Shown here: in pieces, positions 1 through 8,735 of the stretch
How positions within the stretch are numbered: the stretch's first letter is position 1
Layout: each line of letters begins with the position of its first letter
Assembly: GCA_910579325.1 (NCBI GenBank)
Contig: CAJTTU010000028.1
Coordinates: 7,111-41,076 of the forward strand
Direction: 5' to 3'
Source: an uncultured Lachnospiraceae bacterium
GTDB taxonomy: Bacteria > Bacillota > Clostridia > Lachnospirales > Lachnospiraceae
Length of the DNA stretch: 33,966 nucleotides
Made by a program: the position numbers and the translations under genes
The notes under the pieces: generated by a model
What the model was told of the DNA's origin: nothing
The model's database searches: none
Seen by the model: the letters and a program-made list of their open reading frames with translations, nothing else

Positions 1-234
1 CCGCCGCCAAGCAAACTTTCGCTTTCGGTTCCGCCATTGGTTGACGGCTACGGACAGCAGACAGTTTTTTGCATTCTTTTCGGTATCCAGCCGGTCCAAA
101 AGCTCCAGCGCCGTTAAAAACGTGTCCTGATACAGATCATCCGCCTCCTGCCGGCTATGGGTCAGATGACAGCAGAAGGAATAGATATCCTTCCCGTATG
201 TCCGTATGCACATTTCCAGCTCTTTATGGTTCAT
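1..234 (-). CDS. ECF-type RNA polymerase sigma factor, N-terminal part (cut by window edge)
   Basis: The reading frame starts at ATG 232-234 and runs off the left edge, giving 78 residues. A strong ribosome-binding site (AAGGTGGAGG) lies 8 bases upstream. The protein begins MNHKELEMCIRTYGKDIYSF, and the stretch with QEADDLYQDTFLTALE has the pattern of sigma-70 region 2, which binds core RNA polymerase and the -10 element. The expected region 4 (helix-turn-helix) would lie outside the window. Family membership is clear from region 2. The regulon, and any anti-sigma partner, cannot be seen. A perfect 10-bp palindrome (CAGACGTCTG, 258-267) lies in the leader. Confidence 0.82.
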   Translation of the reverse strand, partial: MNHKELEMCIRTYGKDIYSFCCHLTHSRQEADDLYQDTFLTALELLDRLDTEKNAKNCLLSVAVNQWRNRKRKFAWRR

Positions 235-349
235 GTGTGTGTTCCTCCACCTTATCTCAGACGTCTGTTTCGGGGTTTTGTTTTTGCCCTTCACTGGTAT
301 ATGGTCATAAAAAGGGGAATGGTTCGCGGGAAATAAAAAGAAAATAAAA

Positions 350-402
350 AAACTGCCGGAAAATATATACAATATGCCCCGCAGGACTTTTCCAGGCAGT
401 TT
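350..402 (-). terminator. Rho-independent terminator downstream of tRNA-Gly
   Basis: The arms AAACTGCC-GGAAAA (350-363) and TTTTCC-A-GGCAGTTT (388-402) pair with one bulged base. On the minus strand the stem is followed by a long T-rich run (GGCAGTTTTTTTATTTT). It lies 37 bases beyond the tRNA 3' end and before the sigma-factor leader, so it probably ends the tRNA transcript. Confidence 0.8.
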
Positions 403-438
403 AACCAAATACTCTTAAACCATTTTTTCAACAAAAAA

Positions 439-509
439 AGCGGATAAGGGGAATCGAACCCCCCTTTCCAGCTTGGGAAGCTGGCGTTCTACCGATGAAC
501 CATATCCGC
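439..509 (-). tRNA. tRNA-Gly (anticodon CCC)
   Basis: Read on the minus strand, the acceptor arms GCGGATA and TATCCGC pair fully, with a T discriminator base as expected for tRNA-Gly. The anticodon arm is CCAGC-TTCCCAA-GCTGG, giving anticodon CCC (reads GGG). The T arm carries GGTTCGATTCC. Length is 71 bases, usual for this isoacceptor. The CCA end is not encoded; an oligo-T run follows directly. Confidence 0.96.
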
Positions 510-558
510 AAGATAACCTCGTATTCATAAACAACAGCATTTTTCCGCCGTTTTTTAT

Positions 559-586
559 AGTATATCACTTTTTTTACAATAGTCAA
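559..586 (-). promoter_or_regulatory. Sigma-A promoter of tRNA-Gly
   Basis: On the minus strand, TTGACT (581-586) and TATACT (559-564) are separated by 16 bases. The predicted start lies roughly 40 bases upstream of the mature tRNA 5' end. Confidence 0.75.
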
Positions 587-607
587 GCGCAGAATTCTAA
601 AATCGCG

Positions 608-616
608 CATATACTA
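608..616 (+). promoter_or_regulatory. Candidate sporulation-sigma -10 box for the SleC-like gene
   Basis: CATATACTA fits the CATANNNTA pattern of mother-cell sigma factors (SigK/SigE class). No good vegetative -35/-10 pair was found here and no convincing -35 accompanies the box. Sporulation-timed expression would suit the gene, but this is a weak call. Confidence 0.3.
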
Positions 617-645
617 AAGTAATTTGAACGCAAAAGGACGTTTCT

Positions 646-1905
646 ATGAGAAAACACCCTCTGTCTGCCGCACAGCTTACCGGAACCGGACAGCTCCGGG
701 TCAACGTAGTCTCGGCTGCCAACAATTATCCCGTATCCAATGCCGTCGTATCTATCTCCTACGGCGCAGACCCTGAAGACATTCTGGAGGAGGTTTCCAC
801 GGACCTGTCCGGACAGACCGACACCATCGATCTTTCCGCGCCGCCTCTGGAATACAGCCTGGAGCCTTCAGAGCAAAAGCCCTACGCCGATTATACCATC
901 ACGGTCCGGGCGCCCGGCTTCGAACCGCTGGTGATTTCCGGCTCCGAAGTACTGCCCGATTCGCTGTCCATACAGCCAGCCCGGCTGATTCCCGTGGAAC
1001 CGGATATGCAGGAAGAAGATGTCAATATCCCGGACCATACTTTATATGGAGATTACCCACAGAAAATCCCGGAGGACGAGATCAAACCCGTCAATCAGAG
1101 CGGCGAAATCGTTTTAAGCCGGGTGGTGATCCCGGAAACCATTATCGTCCATGACGGCGTCCCCTCCGATTCCTCCGCGCCAAATTACTATGTCCCGTAC
1201 ATCGACTACATCAAAAACGTGGCCTCCAGTGAAATCTACGCCACCTGGGCGCCAAATACCATCACGGCCAATATCCTGGCGATTCAGTCCATTGCGCTGA
1301 ACAGGGTTTATACGGAATGGTACAGAAACCGCGGCTATGATTTTACCATCACCTCCTCCACCGCCTACGACCAGAAATGGGTCTGCGGACGGAATATTTT
1401 CGAGAGCATCAGCCTGGCCGTCGATGAAATTTTCAGCAGCTATCTTTCCAGGCCGGATGTAAAACAGCCGATCTTCACACAGTACTGCGACGGGCGCCGT
1501 GTCACCTGCCCGGACTGGATGTCCCAGTGGGGAAGCCAGTCGCTGGGGGAACAGGGATACAGCCCGGTGGAAATCATCCGCTATTATTATGGAGACGATA
1601 TGTATATCAATTCCGCCGAGCAGATCAGCGGCATTCCTTCCTCCTGGCCCGGCTATGAGCTGACCATCGGTTCCAACGGCCCGAAGGTGCGGCAGATGCA
1701 GGAGCAGTTAAACGCCATCTCCGCCGTATATACCGCCATCCCCTCCCTGGTTCCCGACGGAATCTTCGGGGAGAATACCCGACGATCCGTGGAAGAGTTC
1801 CAGTCCGTGTTCGGCCTTCCCGTCACCGGAGTTGTGGATTACCGGACATGGTATAAAATTTCCCAGATTTTTGTGGCTGTTACGAGAATCGCGGAACAGA
1901 TATAG
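646..1905 (+). CDS. sleC: SleC-like spore cortex-lytic protein (SpoIID fold plus peptidoglycan-binding domain)
   Basis: A 419-residue protein starting at ATG 646, with AAAGGA seven bases upstream. Residues ~15-115 form a beta-rich, carboxypeptidase-regulatory-like domain. Residues ~183-325 match the SpoIID/LytB fold, including the Glu of NVASSEIYATW (E196, at the position of the SpoIID catalytic Glu) and the family signature WGSQSLGEQGYSPVEIIRYYY. Residues ~340-410 are a PG_binding_1 repeat (GPKVRQMQ, DGIFGENT). Order and length match SleC, the clostridial germination enzyme that cleaves cortex peptidoglycan. No signal peptide is seen, which SleC-type spore proteins do not always need in a recognisable form. 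It is transcribed alone, divergent from the tRNA. The fold assignment is firm; SleC orthology rests on domain order and remembered similarity. Confidence 0.75.
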   Translation: MRKHPLSAAQLTGTGQLRVNVVSAANNYPVSNAVVSISYGADPEDILEEVSTDLSGQTDTIDLSAPPLEYSLEPSEQKPYADYTITVRAPGFEPLVISGSEVLPDSLSIQPARLIPVEPDMQEEDVNIPDHTLYGDYPQKIPEDEIKPVNQSGEIVLSRVVIPETIIVHDGVPSDSSAPNYYVPYIDYIKNVASSEIYATWAPNTITANILAIQSIALNRVYTEWYRNRGYDFTITSSTAYDQKWVCGRNIFESISLAVDEIFSSYLSRPDVKQPIFTQYCDGRRVTCPDWMSQWGSQSLGEQGYSPVEIIRYYYGDDMYINSAEQISGIPSSWPGYELTIGSNGPKVRQMQEQLNAISAVYTAIPSLVPDGIFGENTRRSVEEFQSVFGLPVTGVVDYRTWYKISQIFVAVTRIAEQI

Positions 1906-2015
1906 GCGGCAAACTGTTTTGACCATTAAAAACTTTAGCGCGAATAATTTTACTATGCTAAAAAAGTTGAAACATCTCAAACAAGCAGTCCTGACGTATG
2001 AATTGAGATAAATAA

Positions 2016-2051
2016 CACGGGCTGTTGCCATATGCGTGACAACAGCCCGTG
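2016..2051. terminator. Strong hairpin, probable bidirectional terminator
   Basis: Perfect 12-bp arms CACGGGCTGTTG (2016-2027) and CAACAGCCCGTG (2040-2051) enclose a 12-base loop. They lie between the 3' end of the SleC-like gene and the 3' end of the convergent membrane-protein gene. The T-rich tail is better on the minus strand (TTATTTATC) than on the plus strand. Confidence 0.6.
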
Positions 2052-2061
2052 TATGTCCTTT

Positions 2062-2100
2062 CTGCGGGCATTCCAGGCCTGTAAGGCCTGTCATCCGCAG
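2062..2100. repeat. Nested inverted repeat in convergent intergenic space
   Basis: An inner stem CAGGCCT (2074-2080) / AGGCCTG (2084-2090) has a 3-base loop. An outer stem CTGCGG (2062-2067) / CCGCAG (2095-2100) surrounds it. It lies 10 bases from the 2016-2051 hairpin. There is no T-run, so its role is open (transcript 3'-end protection, part of a two-hairpin terminator, or repeat relic). The rest of 1906-2173 holds no supported gene. Confidence 0.5.
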
Positions 2101-2173
2101 TATGCTTCTTTAAATGATTTTTTATTTCCCGGATCTGTCCGCCGGACATACCTATATTTATCCTGTTTTTACT

Positions 2174-3181
2174 TTACCACCATTTCTTATTTTTCTTCTT
2201 CCGGTTATGAATGATCCTTGTAGTCGTCCCCAGAGTCAGAGCAATAATCGCAACGGCCGCAATGCCCAGCACAATTCGGATTTTCTTTTCTTTTAAAAAA
2301 TCCCGAATCGAAAAATTATCCATAGAGAATCTGCTCCGTTTTTCTGTTCGTACCAACCGCAGTAGCGGTTCCTGTTCCGGTGTTTCGCTGCCGTCCTCCT
2401 GTTTGGTTTTATCGTCGAATACTTTGCCGCTTCCGCTCTGGTCTGTCAAATTGTCTGTCTTGCGTTCTTCTGTTCCTTCCCGGGGCTGTTCTGTCTCTGC
2501 TTCGACAACTTTTCCATCTGCTTCGCTGTTTCTCTCCGTTTGCTTCCCGTTCCCGTCGGCCGTCGTCACCTGCACTGTCTTTGGCGCGATAAAGGACGGC
2601 TCCTGCAGCTCGAAAGCATCGTTTACTGTTTTCAGGCTGTTTTCTGCCACACGAATACTGGCGATTACGCCGGAAGAGGTCGATTCTATCATGATTTTCC
2701 CCAGTGTAATGCCGCCGCCCTCACACAGATTTTGATCCCCCGACAGATAAATCTGCAAAAGTCCGGTTTCCTCCTGATAGCTGAACTGTTTCACACTTCC
2801 GGTGAGTCCATCGTCAAAAACAAAAAAAACCTGATAGTTCTCGTCTTCTCCGTGTAGGATATTCACCTGAAAACCCAGCTGCAAAGATTTGATCGCGCTG
2901 TGGTCCTGCTGCCCGGACTGTTCTCCGGCAGACAGGGTAAGGGCTACTTCCGCCTGATTTTCCTCCGCCGTCAGAGCCACCGCTGTCTGGGCAGCGGCAG
3001 CTCTGACGGAGCCGGCAGGCATTCCGCCGGACAGAACGCAGACTGTAAAAGCCAATAAAACTGCAGCAAACCTCAACTCAACTCTCCGACCAGCTATGCG
3101 GCAGACTTTCCCGAAAGTTTTCCGGCAAATTTTTTCCTTTTTTTTCTTTCGCATTTTTTTAATTATTTTCCATGTTGCCAT
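2174..3181 (-). CDS. Membrane-anchored surface protein with possible cohesin-like domain
   Basis: A 335-residue protein. ATG 3179-3181 has AGGAAG five bases upstream, overlapping the stop of the preceding large gene (9-base gap), so the two are co-transcribed and probably translationally coupled. Residues 1-33 are very basic, then a hydrophobic export segment (~34-60) ends near a VRAAAAQ cleavage-like site. Residues ~65-205 form a beta-rich domain with alternating strands (AVALTAEENQAEVALTLSA, SIKSLQLGFQVNI, LLQIYLSGD, ITLGKIMI) resembling a cohesin-type jelly roll. A Glu/Thr/Ser-rich linker (~205-285) follows, then a transmembrane helix (~302-322) and a basic tail. The topology is clear: domain outside, C-terminus anchored. 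The cohesin assignment is an inference from strand pattern and from the dockerin next door. It could be another immunoglobulin-like adhesin. Confidence 0.7.
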   Translation of the reverse strand: MATWKIIKKMRKKKKEKICRKTFGKVCRIAGRRVELRFAAVLLAFTVCVLSGGMPAGSVRAAAAQTAVALTAEENQAEVALTLSAGEQSGQQDHSAIKSLQLGFQVNILHGEDENYQVFFVFDDGLTGSVKQFSYQEETGLLQIYLSGDQNLCEGGGITLGKIMIESTSSGVIASIRVAENSLKTVNDAFELQEPSFIAPKTVQVTTADGNGKQTERNSEADGKVVEAETEQPREGTEERKTDNLTDQSGSGKVFDDKTKQEDGSETPEQEPLLRLVRTEKRSRFSMDNFSIRDFLKEKKIRIVLGIAAVAIIALTLGTTTRIIHNRKKKNKKWW

Positions 3182-3190
3182 ACAATCTTC

Positions 3191-6100
3191 CTATCGCTCT
3201 AACTGCACTGTAGGCAGTTCCTCCGGCAGATTCATGAGAGGCGTATCGCTGACCACCCGCCGCTTTTGCCTGTTACTGCTGTCGTTACTGTCGTCATTGC
3301 TGCTATCGTCAGTATCGCCGCTGTTATTCCCGTTATGATTATCCTTATCGCCGCCGTCTTTGCCTGCATGATCCATAATCGTTTGATGCAGTTCCGCACA
3401 AACCTTTTCAGGAAGGGCATCCGCTGCGCGTCCTTTGCCGGATTCCAGCCAGTAAAGCCATATGCCTTTCGAAGTCCCGTCTCCTGCGGCTTTTTCTTCG
3501 TTTCCGGCCGGCTCCGGTGCAAGAATCTTCTGTCCGGCTTTCGGGCTGCCGTCTTCATTGACGCCTCCTAAAATCTCACCATTTTCATTATACAGCGTCA
3601 CCACCGAGCTGTCCGGATTCCGCCCCTGCCATTCGCCGATCAGAATCAGAGCGCCGGCAGGCACCTGATCCCCAGGGTTCGGTCCAAATACATAAGCTTC
3701 GTTCAGAATCCCTGCGCTTAAATGATTATCAGGATCGGTCTGGAAGGTCACACAGTCTCCGGAATTTCCGTATGGCTCCAATTCCGTACAGGAAAGCCGT
3801 TCTCCCTTTTGACCGACCGCCGTCAGTTTTATATATGAAACTTCCTGGTCAGCCGCAAAATACATCATAGCTTCCCCGTCTGTCAGCTCCAGCGTTCCTT
3901 CCGCCGCCAAAACATACTGCTCACCGTCTGTGCTGACCTCGATCCGATAATCAGAGACCGGCGTCATCGGTATATCGCTGCCATCATCCGACAACGTATA
4001 TCGAATAGCTGAAACCGGTATTTTCCGGCCAAGATTGATAAGCAGATAAGGGTCTTCATTGTCAGACCACCCGGTAAACGTGGTATCGGATCGCCCGTCG
4101 GCAATCCGTCCTGCCGCTGACACAGTGCTGCCTCCACCGCAGGGATTTTCCCGGCTGGCGGCAATCTTATAATCTGATTCGGAAATCATATTGGTTTCCA
4201 CAGTCCAAAAACTGCCGTCCAAACGGCCCTCTCCCTCCGCTTCCACCGCATCTGTGCGGCAGACTGCCAGGCGGTTCATCCATTTATCAACAGCCGTCAC
4301 TTCATAGGACACGGTCCTGCGGGTTATGCCGGACAGGGTGTCCACAAAGGCGCCGTCCCGGGTAAACCCGATAATCTCTTTTCTTTCCTGCCCCTGCTCC
4401 GTGACAATGCGCGCAATCTCATAGCCCTGTAAAAAGCTGTCCCCGGCATTGAGAAGCTTTGCCCTTTCCGGCGTGAGCGAAGCTGTCAGAATCACTTTTC
4501 CATCATCCTTTACGGCTGCTGCCGTTACATCTTCCTGCCCGATCATTCCGCCGCTTTCCGTTTCATGTTCCGCCGTATAAGCTATGACTGAGTCATCCAG
4601 ATAATAAATTGCCCGATCCTCCGGTGCATATTGTCCCATATAGGTGCTGGTTTCTTCATCCGGCGTAAACCCCCATCGTGTGAAAAATTCTGTCAGATTA
4701 CGCTCTGCGGCGCTGCTGGCCAGCCGCATAAATACCTGATCCGGATCCCCGGACAGATTCAGCTCGATGCCGGTAGGCGCCGAAGCCGGATTTCTTGCAT
4801 AGCTGTTCACCCGGGCAAAAAACAGGTTTTTGCAGATTTCCTGATAATTTCGATAATGCTTATACGGTTCATCTCTGTCATAAGCCAGATGCAGCTGCCA
4901 ATACATGGCGGACCGGGTCAGCGTATCCTCCGACCCCCGGACGGTTCCGGAAGTAACCCGGTCAAACACTTTGTCATAGGAAAATCCTGCGTTTCCTGTC
5001 TGCTCCCCGGACTGAATCAGAGCCGCAAAATAGTTGGCGGCCGCTTCCGCCTCTTCCCAGGCAGCCTGTCCGGTCTGAGAGGACGCATCGGCGGCGCATC
5101 TTTCCGGATCCTTAGCAATCTGGTGGCCGACCGCATGGGCCAGCTCCCGGCCGTCCGGCAAACCTCCTGTCTCATTCCATCCGATACCAATATGGCTGTC
5201 CGCCGCATACAGAAGCTTTCCGGCCGGAATTTCCATATAGCGGATATTCAGATACTGGTCCGGCAGATGATTCTTTGCTGCAGTATCCGGTCCGGCTCCC
5301 GCCGCAAAAGAGGATGCCAGCCCAATATGCTGGTAGAACAATTCCAGCATTTCATCCATAGAAGCAGCCGAATCGGACAGCTTCTTCTCCTGTCCGCTGT
5401 TTCCCAGTCCCAGAAGCATCTGACTGGCCGGAATGGAAAACATTATATGATCCGTGACAATATCTGTGGTATTCAAAATACACTCTGCTCTGCGGTAGTC
5501 ATACCGCACCGCTTCCGTGGCTGTCTCCCCATGAGCCCTGCTATGATGTTCCTCAAGTCCGGTTACATAGCTGTCAAGCTCCTGCACATATGCCTGAATC
5601 CGGTTTTTCCGTTCTTCTTCTGAAACACGGCGCAAATTCAGCACAGGATATCTGTCACCACCGTCGACGCGTATCTGGTACCGGTCCTTTTCATTGTCTC
5701 CGGTATACTGAATATACAGCGGGCCGCCTTTTTCCTTATCCGTATCGGAAATCTGAGGGACTATGATTGTATTTCTGCCGATTCGCAGCGGCTGCTCCTG
5801 ATAATATGCCTCCTGCTCCCCATGATACTGAGTAAAATAAAGACGCAGCTCAGCCTCGCTGCCCTGCTCCATCTCCGGATGACTCACATAAACCGTCAGC
5901 TTCTCTCCCGCAGACGCCGTCACACCCAGCGGCTGCCAGCCGGTCAGCCCGCCTGTTTGAAGCTCATTGTCATTTTCTGCCGAAATGGAAGCATCGATTT
6001 CCACGATGTTTTCCGGTCTCTCCCCGTCCAAAACAGCCTGGGCCTCATCCAGTATGGAAAGCAGCGTCTGCCGCTCCGGATGATGGCCGCCGCTGACTGT

Positions 6101-8599
6101 ATCCTCGGTATCCAGCCGCTGCCGCAGCTCCTGAATATCCTCCCCGCTCACGCCTGATTTTAATTCCGTATGCAGCGCGTCGGCAAACAAGTCCATAATA
6201 TCCTGTTCAATGCTGTCATAAGTATACAGTCTGATCTCCGATATAGATATGGTATCCGGTCCGTCCCCGCCCCGGCCGATGCCGATCTGAAGTTTCGAGG
6301 TCCGTATGGCTTTCATTTTAATCTGATAATATCCGGCTCCGTTTTCCCCCTGTTTCGTCAACGTTACCTGTTCCGCCTCATGTCTTTGGTTTTGTCCGTC
6401 CCAGTACCAGATCCTGGCATCCGTATAAGGCGCCGTGTCACCGGCGGGAATAAATGCGATCATGCCAATCTCATACACCTGGTCCAGTTCCGCCGTTATT
6501 CCGGTTTCCTGTCCGGATGAGACTGCCATACCAAAGTCACGGCCATCATATTGCAGGCGGGAAGTCTGACTGTTGTCAAACAATCCCAGACCGCTTCTCT
6601 CTTCCTGATCGAGAGGGCTGTCCACCATCACGCTGCCCTCGCCGATGCCGACCGATCTGATATGGCGGCTCGGTTCCCCTGCGCCTTCGGAAAGATTGAT
6701 CAGATTATATTCGGGCAGGCTGACGCCGTTGTCGGCAGACATAGTCCTGGCGGCCGCTGTCAGAGACGGCTGGCTCTCACCCAGACTGCCGGAAGCCGTC
6801 ATGTAAACCTGATACCGTTCTCCTTCTGCCAATCCTTTCAGCTTATGCTCCGTACCCCGGATTCCCGTCGCTTTCTCATAGGTCTCCTCTGCCGCTGTTT
6901 TATAAAACACATCATAAGAATCCGCATTCTCGCAGGGCTCCCACGCCACGGTCAGGCTGCCGGCTCCGGCTTTTAATGATACATGGCGGGGCGCTTCCGG
7001 CACACGGCCAGGCTTCATGGCTATGGCAACCGGCTGAGAATAACCGCTTTTCCACGCGCCGTTGACCGCCTGTACCCGCACTTCATATTCCTCGTTTTCT
7101 TTTAATGCCTCCCCGTCAAACTGGCTGACTTCCAGCCGGTTCCCCCCGGTTTTATAGGTCTCCACGACTTCGCCGAAAGAAACCTCCGCTTCATATCCGG
7201 TTACATTGTCCACTTTTTCCCAGCTTACCGTGAAAGAATGACCGTCTGGCGTGATAGAAATGCCCTTTGGAACAGCTGGCTCCGGCTCCGGAAGCCTGAC
7301 GCTTTTATCGCTGATGAAATCGATGCCGGAAAGCGCCGCCTGGCTTCCTGTTCCGCCGGCGGCCTGGGTTATCCACACCACGGCTCTCCTGACCTCCAAC
7401 CGGTCTTCCAGTTCCGCCCGCAGCTCGCCACCGGCTGTTCTGATAATGGGAAATCGTCTGGTCCGCGCCCGGCCATTTTTGATATATGTAATGTCTACGG
7501 CGCCTGCATCGATACTCTGGCTGCCGGTACCGGGCGACGCCATGCGGATTTCCTCCACTGTCGCGGTTCGCAGTGTCCGGGAAAAATCAAACTCCAATCC
7601 AATGGGATTTTCCTCGGAAATCTCATTGCCGGAAACCGTACCAAGCACCGCCTGGCCTTCGCCGTCCACGGCACTGTCCAGGCTTCCTTCCTGCACTTGT
7701 GTATCATTCAGCGTGCGGCTGACCACGGATTCGCTGGGAATAAAGGTTTCTACCGTGGCCTGCTGCCACTGATAATTTTCCGAAAATTCCGTAAAATAAT
7801 TCAGGTCCAGGAGATCTACCCGGCCATCTTTGTTCAGATCGCAGCTTCCGCCCTCCTGTTCTGCCTCCATGGCGGCGACAATCTCGGCGGCATCCGCCTC
7901 GTTTAACTGCCCGTCCTCATTCACATCTCCGTAAACCAGCAGGCCGGGCTGAGCTTCTTTTGAAAATCCCACTGTTTTTCCGGTGTATAGTGACACCCTG
8001 CAGCCCTGTTTTTTCACTTCGATATCCTGAATATAAGTGATATAGCCGTTCCCTGCCACTATCAGCTGATAAGTTCCCTCGGCCAAGGACGAAAAACGGA
8101 GCCTGTCGGTCGCCGGCGTTTCATCGTTCTGAAATTCCAGGGTCAGTTCGTTACGCTCTGTGTCGTTTCTGCCTTTCAGCAGCACCTGGAATGTCTGGTC
8201 CGCTTTTACCTGAATACCGGCGGTCAGCACTACTTCCACCGCGCCCATATCCCCTTCGATCATCTCTGTTTCCGACGAAGCGTCTGCCGTCTCCTCTTTT
8301 TCGCTATCCGTTGCTTCCGATTCGCCGTTTCCGTTATTTTCTTCGTCTGCGCCAGAATTTTCTCCCCCGGATTCTCCTGTGCCGCTTTCTACGTTATTTT
8401 CTCCGTCCCCATTCTTCTGACTGTCTTCCCGGCTTTCCTCTTTGCCGTCTTCCTCTCCGCTCTCTTTGGAAGACTCCTGGGCGGCGTCTGATTCTCTGTC
8501 CGCAAACACGCTGATATCCGCTGCGCTTATCATCAACATTGCAGCCAGTATATATGCGGCTGCTCTGACTGTTTTTAATCCAAATCTTCTTTTTTTCAC
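3191..8599 (-). CDS. Large secreted multidomain protein: dockerin, FN3 x2, discoidin-like, M60-like peptidase (HEXXH altered), F5/8C
   Basis: GTG 8597-8599 is chosen as start because GGGAGG lies five bases upstream and a normal signal peptide follows (basic N-terminus, hydrophobic ~11-27, cleavage near VFA). The in-frame TTG 60 bases upstream lacks a ribosome-binding site. The product is ~1802 residues. Order: acidic Glu/Ser/Asn-rich linker (~38-115); beta domain; type I dockerin (~221-273) with calcium loops DVNEDGQLNEAD and DLNKDGRVDLLD; two FN3 domains (~443-620); discoidin-like domain (~640-796); M60/enhancin-like region (~880-1335); F5/8C carbohydrate-binding-like domain (~1485-1612); Asp/Asn/Ser-rich tail. 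No LPXTG or C-terminal membrane helix. In M60 enzymes the zinc motif is HEXXH; here it reads HAVGH (1155-1159), so the catalytic Glu is Ala while both His ligands and downstream Glu residues (1182-1185) remain. It may bind glycoprotein without cutting. Attachment through the neighbouring membrane protein is inferred. Confidence 0.85.
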   Translation of the reverse strand: MKKRRFGLKTVRAAAYILAAMLMISAADISVFADRESDAAQESSKESGEEDGKEESREDSQKNGDGENNVESGTGESGGENSGADEENNGNGESEATDSEKEETADASSETEMIEGDMGAVEVVLTAGIQVKADQTFQVLLKGRNDTERNELTLEFQNDETPATDRLRFSSLAEGTYQLIVAGNGYITYIQDIEVKKQGCRVSLYTGKTVGFSKEAQPGLLVYGDVNEDGQLNEADAAEIVAAMEAEQEGGSCDLNKDGRVDLLDLNYFTEFSENYQWQQATVETFIPSESVVSRTLNDTQVQEGSLDSAVDGEGQAVLGTVSGNEISEENPIGLEFDFSRTLRTATVEEIRMASPGTGSQSIDAGAVDITYIKNGRARTRRFPIIRTAGGELRAELEDRLEVRRAVVWITQAAGGTGSQAALSGIDFISDKSVRLPEPEPAVPKGISITPDGHSFTVSWEKVDNVTGYEAEVSFGEVVETYKTGGNRLEVSQFDGEALKENEEYEVRVQAVNGAWKSGYSQPVAIAMKPGRVPEAPRHVSLKAGAGSLTVAWEPCENADSYDVFYKTAAEETYEKATGIRGTEHKLKGLAEGERYQVYMTASGSLGESQPSLTAAARTMSADNGVSLPEYNLINLSEGAGEPSRHIRSVGIGEGSVMVDSPLDQEERSGLGLFDNSQTSRLQYDGRDFGMAVSSGQETGITAELDQVYEIGMIAFIPAGDTAPYTDARIWYWDGQNQRHEAEQVTLTKQGENGAGYYQIKMKAIRTSKLQIGIGRGGDGPDTISISEIRLYTYDSIEQDIMDLFADALHTELKSGVSGEDIQELRQRLDTEDTVSGGHHPERQTLLSILDEAQAVLDGERPENIVEIDASISAENDNELQTGGLTGWQPLGVTASAGEKLTVYVSHPEMEQGSEAELRLYFTQYHGEQEAYYQEQPLRIGRNTIIVPQISDTDKEKGGPLYIQYTGDNEKDRYQIRVDGGDRYPVLNLRRVSEEERKNRIQAYVQELDSYVTGLEEHHSRAHGETATEAVRYDYRRAECILNTTDIVTDHIMFSIPASQMLLGLGNSGQEKKLSDSAASMDEMLELFYQHIGLASSFAAGAGPDTAAKNHLPDQYLNIRYMEIPAGKLLYAADSHIGIGWNETGGLPDGRELAHAVGHQIAKDPERCAADASSQTGQAAWEEAEAAANYFAALIQSGEQTGNAGFSYDKVFDRVTSGTVRGSEDTLTRSAMYWQLHLAYDRDEPYKHYRNYQEICKNLFFARVNSYARNPASAPTGIELNLSGDPDQVFMRLASSAAERNLTEFFTRWGFTPDEETSTYMGQYAPEDRAIYYLDDSVIAYTAEHETESGGMIGQEDVTAAAVKDDGKVILTASLTPERAKLLNAGDSFLQGYEIARIVTEQGQERKEIIGFTRDGAFVDTLSGITRRTVSYEVTAVDKWMNRLAVCRTDAVEAEGEGRLDGSFWTVETNMISESDYKIAASRENPCGGGSTVSAAGRIADGRSDTTFTGWSDNEDPYLLINLGRKIPVSAIRYTLSDDGSDIPMTPVSDYRIEVSTDGEQYVLAAEGTLELTDGEAMMYFAADQEVSYIKLTAVGQKGERLSCTELEPYGNSGDCVTFQTDPDNHLSAGILNEAYVFGPNPGDQVPAGALILIGEWQGRNPDSSVVTLYNENGEILGGVNEDGSPKAGQKILAPEPAGNEEKAAGDGTSKGIWLYWLESGKGRAADALPEKVCAELHQTIMDHAGKDGGDKDNHNGNNSGDTDDSSNDDSNDSSNRQKRRVVSDTPLMNLPEELPTVQLER

Positions 8600-8735
8600 T
8601 GTTTCCTCCCGTCGTCTCACCGTTTTATCCATTATAAACGCTGATAGGTTTTCTGACAACTAAAATCATATGGGATTTCATGGTTATGGGATTCTCGAAA
8701 GTGGTAGCTTTTTCATATATCTTCTGTTATGATGA

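Noticed and set aside
4631..5623. Long open frame on the plus strand inside the large surface-protein gene
   Set aside because: It is antisense to a clearly coding region, has no ribosome-binding site, and its product (Arg/Ser/Ile-rich, no domain) looks like a shadow of biased codon use. The same applies to 7238-7906.
8600..8659. TTG start 60 bases upstream for the large surface protein
   Set aside because: No ribosome-binding site precedes it, whereas GTG 8597-8599 has GGGAGG and a canonical signal peptide directly after.
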